The translations under genes and the position numbers were made by a program. The notes below the pieces were generated by a model. That model searched no databases. It was not told where the DNA came from and saw only the letters and a list, made by a program, of their open reading frames with translations. Below, piece after piece: positions 31,100 to 41,674 of a stretch of 64,000 nucleotides of DNA. Numbering within the stretch: position 1 is the stretch's first letter; every line of letters begins with the position of its first letter. Source of the DNA: Promethearchaeota archaeon (GTDB lineage Archaea > Asgardarchaeota > Lokiarchaeia > Sigyniarchaeales > SOKP01); NCBI GenBank assembly GCA_019058365.1, contig JAHPZE010000010.1:1-64000 (forward strand). The letters are read 5' to 3'.

Positions 31100-32377
31100 G
31101 TGGTTAATTTAAAGATGAAATTGAATACTTACATAATTAACATAAAAAGAAGAGTAAAAGAGTTATGGAAACATAAAATATTTCGATATGCTTTAGCTAT
31201 TCATAGTTTTTATTTTATATTTTCAATAGTTCTATTTTTTGCCTCTTTTCAAGAACAAACTGATTTTAAAATTTTTTATGATACAGGAAATATATTTATC
31301 CATGATATTGAGAATCTCTACAATCAAAAATATATTTTACGTGGTTTTAGATATTTTCCATTATCAGCTTTATTTTTTATCCCATTCTGTCTTTTTAATT
31401 TCCAAATTGCTTTTTTAGTTTTTAATGTTTCTAATTTATTTCTTAACTTTCTAATTAGTTTTCTTCTCTATAAAATAATTATATTAGTTAGGAATGAAGA
31501 TCATGAAACAGATGATAAAAAAGTTATCTTGTATGTATGTATTTATTTGATGGGCTTACCTCACATATTTAATTATGTTGCAGGGCAAATAGACTTATAT
31601 ATTACATTTTTAATTTTAGATTCCCTTTACTTATTTCTAAAGTATGAAGATCTTAAATGGCAATTTTTAGCAAGTCTAATTTTAGGCATAAGTATTATCA
31701 TTAAACCTACTGCGTTTTTCCTTATCCCGTTTTTGATCATCTTGAATATTGATTTAAAAAAAAGGAAGGTTAAATTTGATTTTTTTAAAAGCATAACCAG
31801 ATTAATTGGAGTAATAACTCCTGTTTTATTGAACTTTATTCTCTTCTTCTTGTACCCGACATTATGGGATAGTTTTTTGGATACAAATTTTACAGGAAGC
31901 AATCTAATTGTCTTAAGTCCTTGTTTCAGCATTACAAAACTAATAACTAACTTCTGTTATATTTACAATATCCCTTTTAATCAGATTATTGTTTTATTAG
32001 GAGTGATCGGTATAATAGGCGGTTTAGGCTTTATTATTTTTACATTAAAACCATATGAAAAAAATTCTATTATTTATGGATATGCTTTTGGAATAATAAT
32101 TATGCTACTAGCTTACTTTGACTCACAGGATCATCATCTACTCAATCTAACTCCAATATTAATAATAATTATTTTTAATTTTCCTAGGCATTCATCGAAT
32201 ACAAATCCTGTAAAATTCAGTTTATATTTTCTTAATTTTTTTGATCTAATTTTTGTTGGTATTTGGCATATTACATATCTGTTATTTCCTTATAATTTCG
32301 AATCTACTTTCTTCCTTATTTTGGCTTTCTATGGAATAAGTAAATATTGTATAATCTATCAACAAAATCAAATATAG
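31100..32377 (+). CDS. multi-pass membrane protein, GT87/DUF2029-like, tandem paralog of preceding gene
   Basis: KELWKHKIFR, FRYFPLSALFFIPF, SIIIKPTAFFLIPF, DSQDHHLLNLTPILII align with preceding gene. Confidence 0.65.
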   Translation: MVNLKMKLNTYIINIKRRVKELWKHKIFRYALAIHSFYFIFSIVLFFASFQEQTDFKIFYDTGNIFIHDIENLYNQKYILRGFRYFPLSALFFIPFCLFNFQIAFLVFNVSNLFLNFLISFLLYKIIILVRNEDHETDDKKVILYVCIYLMGLPHIFNYVAGQIDLYITFLILDSLYLFLKYEDLKWQFLASLILGISIIIKPTAFFLIPFLIILNIDLKKRKVKFDFFKSITRLIGVITPVLLNFILFFLYPTLWDSFLDTNFTGSNLIVLSPCFSITKLITNFCYIYNIPFNQIIVLLGVIGIIGGLGFIIFTLKPYEKNSIIYGYAFGIIIMLLAYFDSQDHHLLNLTPILIIIIFNFPRHSSNTNPVKFSLYFLNFFDLIFVGIWHITYLLFPYNFESTFFLILAFYGISKYCIIYQQNQI

Positions 32378-33868
32378 AAGTATCTAAATTTGAAAAAAAA
32401 AGTACTTACTAGAATTTCTTTTTCTTTTTTTGTTAATAACAAATATTATATCAAGTGCAACTGCTAATAACTCTCAAGTTGGAGTTAATAGTAATCAAGA
32501 AATAATCTAGAAATGTAATTTATATGTAATTTATATGTAATTTAAACTAAATTATTCGGAAAAGCTAAAATTAATTATTCTCTGGAACTAACTTATTATT
32601 AAGCGAAACGATATATTAATACTTATTAAAATTTTACCTATTTTTTTACATTTTAAGGCGTTTAATCTTTTAATTATTTTGTATTGCTAAATTTTGGTAG
32701 TTACAAAACCCTGTGATGGGTTTTAAATCTTTCACTACTTTTTTTTTTAAAGGAAATCTTCATCACTAGGTCCAACAATTCTTTTAATGCATTCAACCCG
32801 TGAATAATGTCTGAATTTATACAAGTTTGAGAGCACATCATCAAAAAACTCAAACTCAATTACAGGAAACGTTTTAGATATATTTTTCAATGAATATAAT
32901 TTAATCTTTATCAATTTCTCATATTTCTATCTTTGCATATCCTTCCCCTAAATTGGTACCCAAAGTAAAAAAAAAATCTTTTATCCTAAAAGGAATTGAA
33001 AATTAGTTCAAAAATTCATCTTGAGGGGATTTTAGCAGCTAAATTATAGTTATGGAACAAAAATTATTATTCCAGGATAAACTTCATTTCAAAAATAAAT
33101 ATATCTTTTTTGAAAATTTACCTTTTTGGAAAAATAAAGATTTAAATAAAATTTTTTTTATAAAAATGTCAAACTTTATTGCAATAAAATTCTTGATAAT
33201 GTATATAGACCGCAAGAAATCTTTAAAACATTCAGAACGTGATTTCAAAATGTATATTGATTTTGATCCAAGAATTAATGTGTTTTATCATAATTTCTTT
33301 TTGATGAATATAAAATCGTTTTAAAGATAGCTTTAACAACCCTATTAAACGATAATGACAATTTCTGGGACATTACCACCAATTACAGAGGTTACCTAGA
33401 TACTTAATATGAGAAATTTAACCTTGCAAAATATGTGTATTTATTACACTTTATATAAAGATTTAAGAACTACTTTTATTTTTAAACTGATAATAAAAAA
33501 AAAGAATATTATTATGTATTACAAAGTTCAGATTTAAAAGATTCCAGTCCAATATGTTCTTTGAGATACTTATTACTATTTATGGTAAAAGTCTTGAATG
33601 AACCGGGATTAAAATAATCTAACCATTGACTTGAATCATCTTTATAATAAGCTTCAAACTCTTTTAATTTGACACTAAGTATTCTAGGCATTCTTTATTT
33701 CACAATCAAATCATTATCCTTTTTCAAGCTACATGACTATTTAACATTCTTTCTAATAGAAAATAAAATTTTAAGATGGGTGATTGATTAATTTCTATTC
33801 TAATTGCATTTATTCAAGAATTTGTGGAGTGTTAAAACCATAGATATCTTTAAAAAGATCCTTACTAA

Positions 33869-34444
33869 TTAGGAAAAGAAATCATAAATCCCTTGTTGTA
33901 GTTTTGAAATTATAATCATTAATTTTAAAAGAGCCTCTAAGTATTTCTTATCTTGTGTTACTTGAGGATTCTTATAGTCTCCTTCAAGCGTGAGAATATT
34001 TGTTAATTGCTTTATGTTGAGAGAAATGTGAGTAAAACAGCTTGAAGTTCTATTGTATTTGTTTATAAATTCTTTTAATATATTTAAAGCGAGATCTGAC
34101 TTTAAGAACTCATCAGGATCCAGAAGTCCAGTTGGAGCAATAATATCAAAATACTTTCCAATTTTCTCTATTAATTTCTCACTTAAGATGTCTCATTGTT
34201 CGCTTAGTGCGTAATGTAATCTATTAATTCTCTCTGTAAATAATTTGGAAGTTTCTCGAGTTAAATCCATAGAGACTGACATCCCTATTCTAGCTCCGGT
34301 TTTTAGTTGTATTATATTCCAGAGTATTGTAAATAAAATATCTAAAGAATTTTCGAACTTTTCAGTAATTATCTCATTTTTTTCCCTATTGCTTACTTCT
34401 TTAGCATATTTTGACCCTTTTTTTGAAGATAATTCTAAAAACAA
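33869..34444 (-). pseudogene. hypothetical gene with a single in-frame TGA at 34193-34195
   Basis: ORF to ...LHYALSEQ then TGA, same frame continues DILSEKLIEKIGKYFDIIAPTGLLDPDEFLKSDLALNILKEF...IYDFFS to TAA at 33869. Confidence 0.55.
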
Positions 34445-34835
34445 ATGAAATAAATCCTTATTGTTAGATATTATTTTTCCCCTTTAAGTCTATAATTATT
34501 ATTAAAACTTAGCTGCTATATTGAAAAGGAAAATAGCTAAGGTTCGATTTTTAAGGATGTCTTACTAAATGCTCTGACAATAATTTAAAAATTCCTCGTT
34601 ATTATATAATTATTTTTTTCAATTGATTTATGTACTCAAAGAACAGAAAATCAACTTGAGGTAGAGAATCTTTATCTAAATTGTTAAACTGTATGAAATT
34701 TTAAAAAATGGGATAAACTTTCTATATTTAAAAGAAATTAATTTATTCGTGAAAGAAAGCATTCATTATACCTTGAGAATGTTGTTCTGTCAAGGCTAAA
34801 CAAATCAACTCTACCTTTGAATATAGGAGAAAAAC

Positions 34836-36093
34836 TTGGAAATACGAAAAGTGTTTGAGAAAGTTAAATGGTTTGTGGATTGGGAATATAAAGAAAAACG
34901 TCCCAAATCAGTCCAAGCTTTAAGGGTGAAAGGTCAGACATTATTTACTATAGGAGCACTTCCTGATTATCAAATGAAAAGCATTGGACCTGTAAATTTA
35001 TATTGTTATTTCTGATTATGGAGACACTCTTACTGTCTATTTTTTTAATAGGCTTGGAGATAAGTTAGGAAGTAAAAAATACGAGCCTACACCAAAATTT
35101 ATGAAAGAACTCAAAAAATCTACTACTCTAAAATATCACCTCCCTAAAGAAGAAAAAATAAGTTTTGAAGATTCTACATCGCTTTTTCAAAAAGAATTTA
35201 CTAAAATACATCGACAAATCAATTATAGACTCGGCATTTCTCATAGAGATCCTTCTACAATTTTAGCGGATAAAAGCTTGAAATTCACCCCAAATAGAAT
35301 GTGTGGATGTAAAAAAGTAAAGAAAGAGCTTCATGTTCCTTCTGACATAAAAGAAAAACAATACTTTGAAGTTATGACTATATTCGAATGGTTTTATTCA
35401 TATCTCTCTTCAATAATATCGATGACTGAAGTAGTAAAAAGCAAATTTATCATATCTGAATTAGCGGTATTATTAAGTACGGCCTATAATCCTGATAATT
35501 TTAATAAAATTTCCAAATTAATTCTCTCACCCTATATGATAGAGATACAAAAATATCAATGTAACTTGACAGAATTAATGATTACTACTTTAGATTCAAT
35601 TTCTCAATCGGATAGAGACCAAAAAAATGATTTAATTTTCTTACTAAAGCGATATCTTGTTATCCTACAACACCTAAGACAGTATAAAATAGAATTATCT
35701 CTGATAGAACTTGCACAATCGTTCCAACATTCGTGCGAAATATTCAACTCGAATAATGATACCTATATACTCTATACTAGTGAAAAAGAAGACATTACCG
35801 GCTACTTTTATTTCAAGATTTTTTCGAGATCGCATGAAATAGCAAAAGAACTCAATATGGAACAGTTAGAATATAAGACATTTTTCCTATCTACCATTTT
35901 TGGATTAACCATATTGGAATCAAATGAAGTTGAGACAGCTCATAAATCGCTAAAAGAAGTAATAGATAATACGCATTCTAAGATGAACAATCCATTAGTT
36001 TCCACACAAATAGGTGAGATTAATAATCTTGTCTCAGATTTAATTTCTAAATACATTATCTCTCAATTGTCTATAAATATGCGTACGGTATAA
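34836..36093 (+). pseudogene. hypothetical gene disrupted by a 1-nt frameshift near 35000; 330-aa ORF 35101..36093 is the C-terminal part
   Basis: TTG 34836 with AGGAG upstream gives LEIRKVFEKVKWFVDWEYKEKRPKSVQALRVKGQTLFTIGALPDYQMKSIGPVN; another frame continues YIVISDYGDTLTVYFFNRLGDKLGSKKYEPTPKFMKELKKS. Confidence 0.55.
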
Positions 36094-36104
36094 AAGGTAA
36101 TGTT

Positions 36105-36383
36105 ATGGATGTGGTATTAGAAATTCAAAATCCCACCAATTATCCACTACAAGATTTTAAGTATAAATTAATATGGAAACCAGAAAATAGAATAAAGCTT
36201 ACAACCTCAACTGATATAACAAAATCTCGAGATCTTCATGAGATATTAAAAAGAAATTATTTATTTGAGATAGTGGATAAAGGTGTAATTACTCTTACTT
36301 GTATAATCTCCTTTACTAGTCCAATATTTAATGAAGAAACAATAGAAAATTCTATATTATTAGAAAAAATAGTTATAAATTAA
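36105..36383 (+). CDS. small hypothetical protein, 92 aa
   Basis: ORF 11 nt downstream of previous gene, AAAGGT upstream of ATG. Confidence 0.5.
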   Translation: MDVVLEIQNPTNYPLQDFKYKLIWKPENRIKLTTSTDITKSRDLHEILKRNYLFEIVDKGVITLTCIISFTSPIFNEETIENSILLEKIVIN

Positions 36384-36826
36384 GTTAAATCTGAATATAA
36401 GATTTTAACCCTAATCCAATTGAGAAAAGGGAACTTACTGAAAAGATTAAAGAGTGTCGCATCACTTTTTACCGAGTAATGAAGATATAACAAATGACAG
36501 CATTGAGAAAGTATCTAAAAAACTCAAGAGATAATCATTAAGTTATAGAAATCTTTGAAGAACATTCCTAACTTCCAAATTTTTTAATATTAACAAAAAA
36601 AAAAATAAATTCTTATATACAAATATTTTATTAAAATTTGTGAAAAATTAAAAAGTTCAATCAAGCAGCATTGGACATTATGAACTTTAATAAGTTTTGA
36701 AGTTTTGGACCTAATATTCATTATTGCTTTAAAGAAATTTATTCTAGTAATATCTGACGTAAATCAATTTTCATTTGTCATAATTCTTTTTGTATTACTT
36801 TATATACAATTTTCTAAAGAAAATTA

Positions 36827-37693
36827 TTATTTTAACAAATCTTTTTTTGACAAATAATTTCTATTATAATAATGAATAACACCCATTCCCGCAGTTCGGT
36901 TTACTCCAACATTAGTGTATTCACCAAATCGGCTTAAAATATCTAACCAGCAACAATTACTCTTATAATCTGCGTTTATGTATTCATAATCGTAAGAACG
37001 ATCTTCATCTTCTAAGAAATGCTTATAATAGAGTCTATTAATTTTTGATACTTTAAATGAAACGCTACCTATACCCCCTATAACAGGCTTCGGCTTTCCA
37101 ATATTTACTCGAACCGTTCTCATATTATAACTACTTACATACACATGTGCGTTAACCCAATTTAACAAGGTTTCACGTGCAACCTCAGAGGTCCCTTTCA
37201 TTATATCATTCCAAATATTCGCCAAATTACCGAAAAAAATTAGAGGGATCGGAAATCTAACAGGATAATCCCCCATACTGGTATTAAAAGAAACAGGACG
37301 GAAAAAGTGAATACGTAAATTGATTACGGGTTGAGCACTCTCCATAAAATCTATTGGATTTATACGCTCAAACTGTATTTTCGAAATAAAATATCGTTTT
37401 TGCCCTAAGGTTAAATATCCCTTTTCATTGGAAATAATATCATTTAGAATTGCATCGCTCAAATCATCATGATAAGTAGTAAGTATGAAGTCTAATTTAG
37501 GCATTTTGTTATGAATGATGTAATTGATCGCATACGGACGGATTTCTTCCCTCTCGTGGAATACATGAACCAGTTCGGGCTTAATCTCATGAAGCCATTT
37601 CATTATTACTGCTCTGAATACATACCCATAAGGATGCTCGTAGGGCTTGATGTGTCCGTCTTCGGGATATAGCTCGAAAGTTAATTTTAACAT
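36827..37693 (-). CDS. cas6: CRISPR endoribonuclease Cas6
   Basis: Operon position; C-terminal glycine-rich GVNRTAGMGVIHYY; ferredoxin-fold-like RAMP. Confidence 0.8.
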   Translation of the reverse strand: MLKLTFELYPEDGHIKPYEHPYGYVFRAVIMKWLHEIKPELVHVFHEREEIRPYAINYIIHNKMPKLDFILTTYHDDLSDAILNDIISNEKGYLTLGQKRYFISKIQFERINPIDFMESAQPVINLRIHFFRPVSFNTSMGDYPVRFPIPLIFFGNLANIWNDIMKGTSEVARETLLNWVNAHVYVSSYNMRTVRVNIGKPKPVIGGIGSVSFKVSKINRLYYKHFLEDEDRSYDYEYINADYKSNCCWLDILSRFGEYTNVGVNRTAGMGVIHYYNRNYLSKKDLLK

Positions 37694-37707
37694 AGTATTA
37701 TCCCTTT

Positions 37708-39987
37708 TTATAAAATTAGTCCTAATTCTGAATTATAGTCTATATTAAGAAATTCGATATTTTCCGTCTTTTTGTATTTAATGATTTTTTCTTGTTTTTT
37801 TAATTCGATATATTTATAATCTGGAATAGGTAAATAGAATTTCATTAACTTATAAAAATGCCTATTCTCAATAAGGTTTACAGCCTTGTTGTAAAATTTT
37901 AGAGGAATAACCTCTTTAGAACAGAATAAATTGAAAAAAAAATCCTCTGCAGTTTTATTATATTCAAAAGGAATCATATCTTTAATGATTGAGCTAAAAG
38001 CAGATTGAATCTGCTGAGATAGTTTTTGTTCTTCCAGATTATATCCTTTCTGATATACATCATCAAGTAATTCTTGTAATTTATATTCCGATAACGTTTC
38101 TTCATTTGAAAGTGCTTTAAGTGTCTTTTTTGTTATTTCTTGAGAATATATCAAATGATCATACGGTGAGCCTTTCGAAAATACATTTAAAATTCCCAAT
38201 TTTGTTTTTTCAACATTTTTATGGCCAAGTCGATTTACTCTACCCGCTCTTTGAATAAGGGCATCTAAAGGAGCAGGTTCCGTAAATAAGACATCAAAAC
38301 TTATATCCAAAGAAACTTCAATTGCTTGGGTACCTACTAATAAATCGCAATTAATTAGCTCCTTTTCCTTCAAGTTCCTATCTCCTTGAGTGAATCTACT
38401 GTGAATTAAGATTGGATTTTTACTATGTGGTTTCAAATTTTTATATATCTCTTGGGCGGTTTTAACGGTATTACATACTACTAATACCTTTTTTCCATTT
38501 AATAATTCTTTAGTAATTAAAGCTAAATTGTCTGAAATCATTCCATCCTGAATTTTTATCTTATAACGGATCATCTGTTTAAGTAATTGATTATTCAGAT
38601 AAATAATATTTGTATTTTGTATATTTAGTCTGTCTATGATTAAAGTCTTTAGAAAAGAAGGGATTGTAGCAGACATTATAAATATTTTTGTATTAAAATA
38701 ATGAATCAAAATAGATAGCATTTCAATTATTAATGTTGTAGTTCTGACATCATAGGCATGAATCTCATCTATAATAATAAGAGAACCAGTTAATTCTGAA
38801 AATTGTTGCTCAAATCCTTTAATTTGAAAAAATACTTTAAGAATTTGAAAGGGGGTTAATATTTTTATTGGAAGATAAATCTTACGGCAAAGATCTAGTT
38901 TTTTTTTAACCTCAAATAAGATATTCTCATATGATTCATCTTCTTTAGTATCAGCTTTGTATAAATCATAGAGAAATGTATTGGTCTTACTATGCAAAAT
39001 TCCGATTAAATCCTTTTTATTAAATCCTAAAGTAAATCTTTTATACATCGCATTTATACTTGCTATATAAGGTAAAAGATAGAAAATTCGGTTAGAAAAA
39101 GTGGTGTCCATATTATTCCATGCCCATAAGAGGGCTGCTTCGGTTTTTCCGTATCCCGTAGGTGCGATAAGTATGCAATTATCATTGATGTGCTTAGTCA
39201 TATTCTGGATTTCATTTAAAATAAAGGTCTTTATCCATGGAATCTCGGATGGTAATGTTGAGATATGATAAACTCCAGCAGAAGCCAGATGATCAGATGC
39301 AGTTACGAATCCTTTCATAAAGATCCCATATCTATTATAAATTGGAGGACCATAAAAAAATCCTTCTTGTAATCTTAAATTTTTTAATTTTGTAATATCC
39401 TTTAAATACTTCTTAAGAAAGTAGAAGTATGCATCTTGATAACCTATACCAGAACGAGTGTCATCCAAATCACTTATTTTAGGTAAAGTGAAATTAGTTA
39501 GCTCTTTTCCTAAATATTCTTTAGAAAATTTTGGAATAAAATTTTTCATTATATCTGTTAAATGTTCTAAATTACCTTTTATTTCAGATAATTTTTCTTG
39601 AAATCTTTGATAACCAGGTATAATGGGAGGATCAGTTCCATATCTTAAGCGTAAATAACTTACATCTTTATGATGAGTAATGATTGCTAATGCTATTGCT
39701 TGTTTTATAGGTTCAGGATAATCTAAATATCCCACAAAGCCTGCGGATAAAACTTCATGCCTATAATTCCATTTAAATCCTTTTCCGCTCTTTGATAATA
39801 AGTTTTGAAAACCAGATGCCGCTTTTCCAAAATCATGTAAAAATATAGAATAAAAAAGATGTTCAAAAAAATCAGGAACATTACATAAATTAGGAATGGT
39901 CGGATAAATTTTTTTAATTTCTCTAAATATTTTTAAAGCGTTTTCTGTATGCTCAATAAGACTTTCATTATCTTTGGCAAGAATCAT
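37708..39987 (-). CDS. cas3: CRISPR-associated helicase/nuclease Cas3 (HD + DEAD-like)
   Basis: LHDFGKAASGFQ (HD), IAPTGYGKTEAALLWAW, IIDEIHAYD, MSATIPSFL, GTQAIEVSLDISFD, QRAGRVNRLG. Confidence 0.95.
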   Translation of the reverse strand: MILAKDNESLIEHTENALKIFREIKKIYPTIPNLCNVPDFFEHLFYSIFLHDFGKAASGFQNLLSKSGKGFKWNYRHEVLSAGFVGYLDYPEPIKQAIALAIITHHKDVSYLRLRYGTDPPIIPGYQRFQEKLSEIKGNLEHLTDIMKNFIPKFSKEYLGKELTNFTLPKISDLDDTRSGIGYQDAYFYFLKKYLKDITKLKNLRLQEGFFYGPPIYNRYGIFMKGFVTASDHLASAGVYHISTLPSEIPWIKTFILNEIQNMTKHINDNCILIAPTGYGKTEAALLWAWNNMDTTFSNRIFYLLPYIASINAMYKRFTLGFNKKDLIGILHSKTNTFLYDLYKADTKEDESYENILFEVKKKLDLCRKIYLPIKILTPFQILKVFFQIKGFEQQFSELTGSLIIIDEIHAYDVRTTTLIIEMLSILIHYFNTKIFIMSATIPSFLKTLIIDRLNIQNTNIIYLNNQLLKQMIRYKIKIQDGMISDNLALITKELLNGKKVLVVCNTVKTAQEIYKNLKPHSKNPILIHSRFTQGDRNLKEKELINCDLLVGTQAIEVSLDISFDVLFTEPAPLDALIQRAGRVNRLGHKNVEKTKLGILNVFSKGSPYDHLIYSQEITKKTLKALSNEETLSEYKLQELLDDVYQKGYNLEEQKLSQQIQSAFSSIIKDMIPFEYNKTAEDFFFNLFCSKEVIPLKFYNKAVNLIENRHFYKLMKFYLPIPDYKYIELKKQEKIIKYKKTENIEFLNIDYNSELGLIL

Positions 39988-39992
39988 ATCTA

Positions 39993-40652
39993 TTATTTAT
40001 TTTTTTGTAGGCCTAATGAATCAATATCATGAATCCAAATCCCAAAATCAAATTCAGAATCATACCAAATCTCTTCTGGGTATGGTTCCCAATTTTCAAG
40101 AATAACAAAAGGTTGCACTCCAATAGCCTCCCTTGGGATATCTTGAGTCATATACACAGGAAGAGACTGAATAATTCCTTTTATTAAAGACGAATTATAC
40201 GGAACAATTGTCTTTCCCAATTTCTTATTTTTTTCTTTAATTAAATCAATATTTTTCACTTCTAAAACTGTTGCAAGTTCTGTTGACCGTCCTAATAATA
40301 AAGGAAATTGAGGTTGTGTAAAATTTATAGTAAAGTCATGATTCTTTTGCAAATAAATGAATAAATGACATTCAAATAGATTTTCTCGTTTAATGATGTT
40401 TGATTTTGCTTCTTTTAGACTTTCTAATTCAAAAATACTTTCCAAATCGATAAATTTAGTATTATATAAGAAAATATATCCCATATTTATATCATACGGA
40501 GTTATTTGTTTCCCTGCCACACACGAGAGTAGCCCATATATTGTGGATAAGGGCGGAATCGGTATAGTTGGCTGAATGCCGATCATAAATCTCGGATATC
40601 GGAAAGAAGATGTCCAAGAATATATATGGATTCGATCTACCTTCATGTTCAC
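39993..40652 (-). CDS. cas5: Cas5 (Cas5t-like)
   Basis: WTSSFRYPRFMIGIQPTIPIPPLSTIYGLLSCVAG N-terminus; start overlaps cas7 end. Confidence 0.9.
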   Translation of the reverse strand: MNMKVDRIHIYSWTSSFRYPRFMIGIQPTIPIPPLSTIYGLLSCVAGKQITPYDINMGYIFLYNTKFIDLESIFELESLKEAKSNIIKRENLFECHLFIYLQKNHDFTINFTQPQFPLLLGRSTELATVLEVKNIDLIKEKNKKLGKTIVPYNSSLIKGIIQSLPVYMTQDIPREAIGVQPFVILENWEPYPEEIWYDSEFDFGIWIHDIDSLGLQKNK

Positions 40653-41650
40653 TTCATTAATTCAGGGATTATTTTGCTATATTCTGTTAGTATTTCTTTT
40701 ATATCAATCTTATAAATAATATTTATCTTATTTTTTTCCATTTCTTTACAAAATGATTGAATGTCTTGATCTATTGAATCCAAAAAACCTGCCCTTCTTC
40801 CTATATAGACATCTGTCAATAATTGTTCTTTATATTCAATTAAAACCTTTTTCAATGCATCTAAGTTTATTTTGAACTCATCATCTTTTTCCTCAAGAAT
40901 ATTCATAAGGATATGGTTTCCACTATTTAAAGTTGTTAATATTACGAATTTCGGGGCAACATCAGTCAAATTAGAAGCTTGTTTTGCTCCTCCATCGAAT
41001 AAATAGAGAGCTTTTAACACATCTTGAATTCTTTTTATTCTTGAGTCTTTATCTAATACAAAATTACCAGCAATTTCAGTGAGATTTTCTTTAGCATTCT
41101 CTAAATTTTCCTTACTTAAATTCTTAAAACCGGAGCGATTTTTATCGCTAAAGACACCTGCTCTGTCTAAATCAATAGAAAATATTCCCTTTAATATTGT
41201 AGAATAAAATTCATATTCAAAAGGAACTGGATCTCCCTCATGTCTCCCCATTACTGCAAAATCTGCAGTAGGTCTTTGACTGACAACTGAAATTAACGGT
41301 GACGTCTTTAAAACACTTGCTCTAGTTAATGTTTCCGAACCTTTCCCTTTAGGTGCACGCATATAACCAAAAATATCATCATCAGGATACTCTATTGGGT
41401 TCGCTTCAGTAAAAGCAATTTTCTTTTGCCGTTCGATTGGTGATAAATTCCATTTAAAATTTTGTTCCAATGTCATTCTCCACCAATATCTAAAAGCTTG
41501 TCCTGAAACATAAGGATATATCTTATTTCCTTTTCTAATGATTTTAGTTCTTGTAATATTTTCAGTACGCTCACTTGCATCTGTTCCAGCATTATTTAAT
41601 GCAGAATAAGGTGCATCAATCAAAACCAAACCATTAATATTTTTTACCAT
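40649..41650 (-). CDS. cas7: Cas7 (Cst2/DevR family)
   Basis: LVLIDAPYSALNNAGTDASERTENITRTKIIRKGNKIYPYVSGQAFRYWWR. Confidence 0.92.
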   Translation of the reverse strand: MVKNINGLVLIDAPYSALNNAGTDASERTENITRTKIIRKGNKIYPYVSGQAFRYWWRMTLEQNFKWNLSPIERQKKIAFTEANPIEYPDDDIFGYMRAPKGKGSETLTRASVLKTSPLISVVSQRPTADFAVMGRHEGDPVPFEYEFYSTILKGIFSIDLDRAGVFSDKNRSGFKNLSKENLENAKENLTEIAGNFVLDKDSRIKRIQDVLKALYLFDGGAKQASNLTDVAPKFVILTTLNSGNHILMNILEEKDDEFKINLDALKKVLIEYKEQLLTDVYIGRRAGFLDSIDQDIQSFCKEMEKNKINIIYKIDIKEILTEYSKIIPELMK

Positions 41651-41674
41651 TTTTTAACCCTCTTACTTTTTAAT

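Noticed and set aside
33052-33324. 90-aa ORF in the decayed accessory region
   Set aside because: Low complexity (F/K/N/I-rich) with no supporting motif
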